A stretch of 64,000 nt of DNA from Gongronella butleri (Eukaryota; Mucoromycota; Mucoromycetes; Mucorales; Cunninghamellaceae). Below, piece by piece: positions 60,661-64,000 of this stretch. How positions within the stretch are numbered: position 1 is the first letter of the stretch; each line of letters opens with the position of its first letter. The stretch is from the NCBI GenBank assembly GCA_025201375.1, contig JAIWZP010000005.1:930001-994000 (forward strand). The letters run 5' to 3'. Under the pieces are notes generated by a model. The model was not told the origin of the DNA. It made no database searches and worked only from the letters and a program-made list of their open reading frames with translations. The position numbers and the translations under genes were made by a program.

Positions 60661-62899
60661 ATGTTCCAAACTAATCAAGGTGGCTCTCTTTTCCTCGGTG
60701 GTGAGCGCACCACCGGCCAGGACGTCCGCTCCAGCAATGGTAAGCCTTTTTTCCCTGATCCAGGCACATCATCAAGCAAACAGATGAAAGAGATGAAGAC
60801 GATGACGCTGATCATGCCTTTTTTTTTTTTTCTCGCTTAGTGATGGCCGCTGCCTCGATTGCCAACATTGTCAAGAGCTCGCTTGGCCCCGTCGGCCTGG
60901 ACAAGATGCTTGTTGACGAGATTGGCGTAAGAAATCCCGAGAATTGGAAGAATTGAAGAGGGTTATAATGCCTGTTTTCTATAATTTTGACAGGACGTGA
61001 CGATCAGCAATGACGGTGCGACGATTTTGCAACTTTTGGAGGTGGAGCACCCGGCGGGCAAGGTGCTTGTTGAATTGGCACAGCAACAGGATCGCGAGGT
61101 GGGCGATGGCACGACTTCGGTCGTGATCATTGCCGCCGAGCTTCTGAAGCGCGCCAACGAGCTTGTGAAGAACAAGATCCACCCCACGACGCTGATCACG
61201 GGCTTCCGTCTCGCGTCCAAGGAGGCGTGCAAGTTCATTGCCAACGAGATGGCCATCAAGGTCGACACGCTCGGCAAGGAATGCCTCGTCAATGCCGCCA
61301 AGACTTCCATGAGCTCCAAGATCATTGGCAGCGACTCGGATTTCTTCGCCAACCTTGCCGTCGAGTCCATGCTCGCCGTCAAGACCACCAACATTCGCGG
61401 TGAGAGCAAATATCCCGTCAAGGCCGTCAACATCCTCAAGGCCCACGGCAAATCCGGCCGCGAATCCGTCTTTGTCCGTGGCTACGCCCTCAATTGCACC
61501 GTCGCGTCCCAGGCCATGAAGACCCGCATCACCGGTGCCAAAATCGCTTGTTTGGACATGAACTTGCAAAAGGCTCGCATGCACATGGGCGTCAACATTG
61601 TCGTCGACGATCCCGACAAGCTCGAGGATATCCGCAAGCGGTAAAAAAAAAATGGGGGAATTGCAATCAGGAAATAGAGGGACACAATCGGAGAACAAGT
61701 ACGAAAAAGAGCGTCAATGGCGTCTGACGCGCCCCATTTTTGATGATTTAGTGAAATCGAGATCACGACCGAGCGCATCCAAAAGATTTTGGCCACCGGT
61801 GCCAATGTCATTTTGACCACCAAGGGTATTGATGATCTTTGCCTCAAGCTCTTTGTCGAGGCTGGCGCCATGGCCGTCCGACGATGCAAAAAGGAGGATC
61901 TCAAGCGCATTGCCAAGGCCACCGGTGGTAAAAGCGACATCGTCACCACGAAACAAAAAGATGCCTAGATACTCAATCTCTCTTTTTTCAATTTTTTATT
62001 TTAGCGACCATGCTGTCGACTTTGGCCAATTTGGAAGGTGAAGAGACGTTTGAGGCGGCTTACCTTGGCCAAGCCGAAGAGGTTGTGCAAGAGCGCATCT
62101 CGGACGACGAGTGCATCTTGATCAAGGGCACCAAGATCCAAAATGCGGCCTCTATCATTCTGCGCGGTGCCAACGACTACATGCTGGACGAAATGGAGCG
62201 CTCGCTGCACGATTCCCTATGTGTCGTCAAGCGCACCCTCGAGAGCAACAGCGTCGTTCCCGGCGGCGGCTCTGTCGAGTCCGCCCTCAGCATATACCTT
62301 GAAAATTTTGCCACCAGCTTGGTAAGACGTTTTTTTTTTTTTTCCTGGAAGGTTGCTCATTTTTTTCATTTTTTTTTTAGGGCTCCCGTGAGCAATTGGC
62401 CATTGCCGAGTTTGCCAATGCCTTGCTAGTCATCCCCAAGACCCTCGCCGTCAATGCTGCCAAGGGTACAAAGAGAAAAAAATTGCCTTTCTTCCACGCG
62501 ATGCGCTTTTTTTCGTAGCACTTTTTATGCTCACACGCGTCATTTTTGTGATAGATTCGACCGACTTGGTTGCCAAGCTCCGTGCGTACCACAATGCCGC
62601 TCTGAACGCCAATGCTGACGATCAGAAGCGCCTGCTCAAGTACTACGGCCTGGATTTGATCAAGGGCGAGCTGCGCGACAATCTTCGCGCCGGTGTCTTG
62701 GAACCCGCCATGTCCAAGATCAAGTCGCTCAAGAGCGCCACCGAGGCTGCCATTGCTATCCTTCGTATCGACGATATGATCAAGGGTAAGAGCAATTGAT
62801 ATGCTCAAGCAGAGCTTTGACTTATCTTTCCTTATCTTTTTTTTTATTGCAGTTGCTCCCAAACAGCAGGCTGACGATGGCCACGGCCACGGCCACTAG
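60661..62899 (+). CDS. TCP1: T-complex protein 1 subunit alpha (CCT1)
   Basis: Subunit of the cytosolic CCT/TRiC chaperonin folding actin and tubulin. Eight exons: 60661-60739, 60841-60926, 60994-61640, 61752-61927, 62005-62321, 62381-62465, 62555-62785, 62853-62899; 555 aa. Chaperonin motifs in order: [60 protein letters not shown] (ATP site), apical-domain [61 protein letters not shown] and a final RIDDMIK. The C-terminus ends with His/Gly repeats (DDGHGHGH), a flexible tail seen in CCT subunits. Two introns carry CTGACGCGC branch-type sites (61724). Confidence 0.97.
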
Positions 62900-63958
62900 A
62901 CGTGACACGACAGCCTGCTCGCGCGTCTTTTCTTTTACACATTTTCTTCAACCTTTTTTTTTTCTTTGTGCCATCTTTTTTCCACCCCTCCTTCCCTTCA
63001 CATATCATGACGCCCCACTTTTTTTCTTGTTGTTTTCATGTTTGAATTATTAAAAATGTCTGCTGAATGACCAAAAGGACCAAGGTGACCAGGGAAATAA
63101 AAGAAATATCATAAATGTACCGGTGTTGTGTCTGGGCAATCCTTAGGTGAAGTGAGAGACAAAAAAAGAGCAATTGGGGCACCAAGCACCAAGAAAACGC
63201 GACAAACGAGTAAAAAAAAGAAATAAAGCAGGATAAAAACCTTTAATGGGTGTTAGTGCACTATTAGGGATATGGATATGTGGACTTACCACTGGCAGAC
63301 AGTGGTTTTAAAACGTGCAAAGTAAAAAGAAAAAAAAAGAAAAAAAAGCAAAAGGATAAAGAAAGAAAGGATAGGGGCTGCGAAAAGCAAGAAAAGGGCT
63401 AAAATAGGGAAGAAAAAAAAAAAGGAAAAAGGGGCACACAAAAAAAACACATTCCTGACACCGGTATCAATCATCATTTACTGTTGTTGTATGATATGAT
63501 CCTGTTGTTGTTGTGTTTATGATATTTTTCTGAGGCGAGACGCGAGAGCAACGTTTTTGGCAGACAAACTCTGGCCCTTCTTTTTTTCAACATTGCAAAC
63601 TTTCAACCCAGATTTCCTCGGCGCAGACATGACAATGCGTGACTTTTGATACAACAGTATCATACGTATCGTACAGTCTCTGCACTTTCGATCCGACTCA
63701 GTCTGATGCAAGACAGGGCCTAAAAAAAGTATCTTTCAGACTCAATGGTATTTTGGTGCCACCCACAAGGTATTCGATCGCCGGCCCAGTCTGAGAATTG
63801 AAAATACTTTTTTCGCCCTTTGAATTTTTGGCCTATCAAAGCGCCTTTATGCAAGTTCCGACAGCATAAAAAAATCTGACATCCATTTTTTCCCCCTTTT
63901 TTTTTTTTTTACTTCTTTTTCCCCCTTTTTTTACTTTCACTTTCATTTTGAGAATAAA
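62900..63958. other. Intergenic downstream of TCP1
   Basis: AATAAA near 63097 and 63220 are plausible polyadenylation signals. Further on, A/G-rich tracts (63330-63450) and palindromic TATGATA/TATCATA words (63488-63510, 63655-63675). A minus ORF of 64 codons (63517-63711) is basic but unsupported. The last 60 bp are a T/C-rich leader for the next gene. Confidence 0.45.
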
Positions 63959-63977
63959 ATGGCCAAAGCTAGCAAAG
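63959..63977 (+). CDS. First exon of a gene running off the window (partial)
   Basis: ATG GCC AAA GCT AGC AAA G followed by a GTATGA donor at 63978, preceded by a pyrimidine-rich leader and AATAAAATGG. The translated start is MAKASK. Only six codons are visible, so no product can be named. Confidence 0.45.
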
Positions 63978-64000
63978 GTATGATCAGATTTAAATGATAA

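Noticed and set aside
63289..63305. Small hairpin CCACTG-GCAGA-CAGTGG as a regulatory RNA
   Set aside because: Only six paired bases, no accompanying conserved context; expected by chance at this scale.

Overview
The window is nuclear DNA of a filamentous fungus, most likely an early-diverging lineage such as Mucoromycota. The inference rests on short (about 50-110 nt) spliceosomal introns in nearly every gene, fungal markers (MDM10 of the ERMES tether, a LYS5-type phosphopantetheinyl transferase, a type I metacaspase), retention of genes that budding yeast has lost (RAB3GAP2, UBTD, MFAP1), the standard genetic code (TAA, TAG and TGA all end genes), and very long A/T homopolymers next to splice sites. 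Genus cannot be fixed from sequence alone. All exon models were built by hand from GT/GC-AG sites, reading phase and family conservation.

Layout: 1-140 is the 3' end of an unrecognised gene. 547-4345 (+) holds a metacaspase and a DUF4203/TMEM198-like membrane protein. 4761-10957 (-) holds three genes with apparent mitochondrial targeting: serine hydroxymethyltransferase, ribosomal protein uL15m and elongation factor EF-G1. 10958-14020 is repeat-like, with an APH-kinase fragment and a small cysteine-rich ORF. 14021-18360 (-) holds a CRIB-domain PAK kinase and the polyadenylation factor PFS2/WDR33, which is divergent from NDC80 (18548-21012, +). 21013-24676 is gene-poor and repeat-rich, with a pogo-type MITE and many TACTGTA/TACAGTA palindromes. 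24677-31635 (-) holds an uncharacterised gene, a small secreted cysteine-rich protein, the spliceosomal CDC5/CEF1 and a short RAB3GAP2. 31636-33751 is a second repeat-rich block that shares a roughly 330-bp repeat with the first.

33752-40438 (+) holds a small CaaX protein, a disordered protein with a possible WWE-like domain, LYS5-like PPTase, UBTD and MDM10. 40588-41894 is a large foldback (inverted-repeat) element. 42141-52742 (+) holds MFAP1, two uncharacterised proteins and VPS54. 52743-55537 is another gene-poor block. 55538-60144 (-) holds a Baeyer-Villiger-type flavin monooxygenase and eRF1, divergent from TCP1/CCT1 (60661-62899, +). A new gene begins at 63959.

Functionally the window is a mosaic of housekeeping genes (translation, folding, splicing, 3'-end formation, kinetochore, trafficking, mitochondria) with no obvious pathway cluster. 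Novelty lies in the gene-poor blocks and in gene architecture: 8-, 9- and 17-nt exons, GC-AG introns, an extended branch-point motif, a RAB3GAP2 reduced to its N-terminal domain and a PAK lacking a PH domain.
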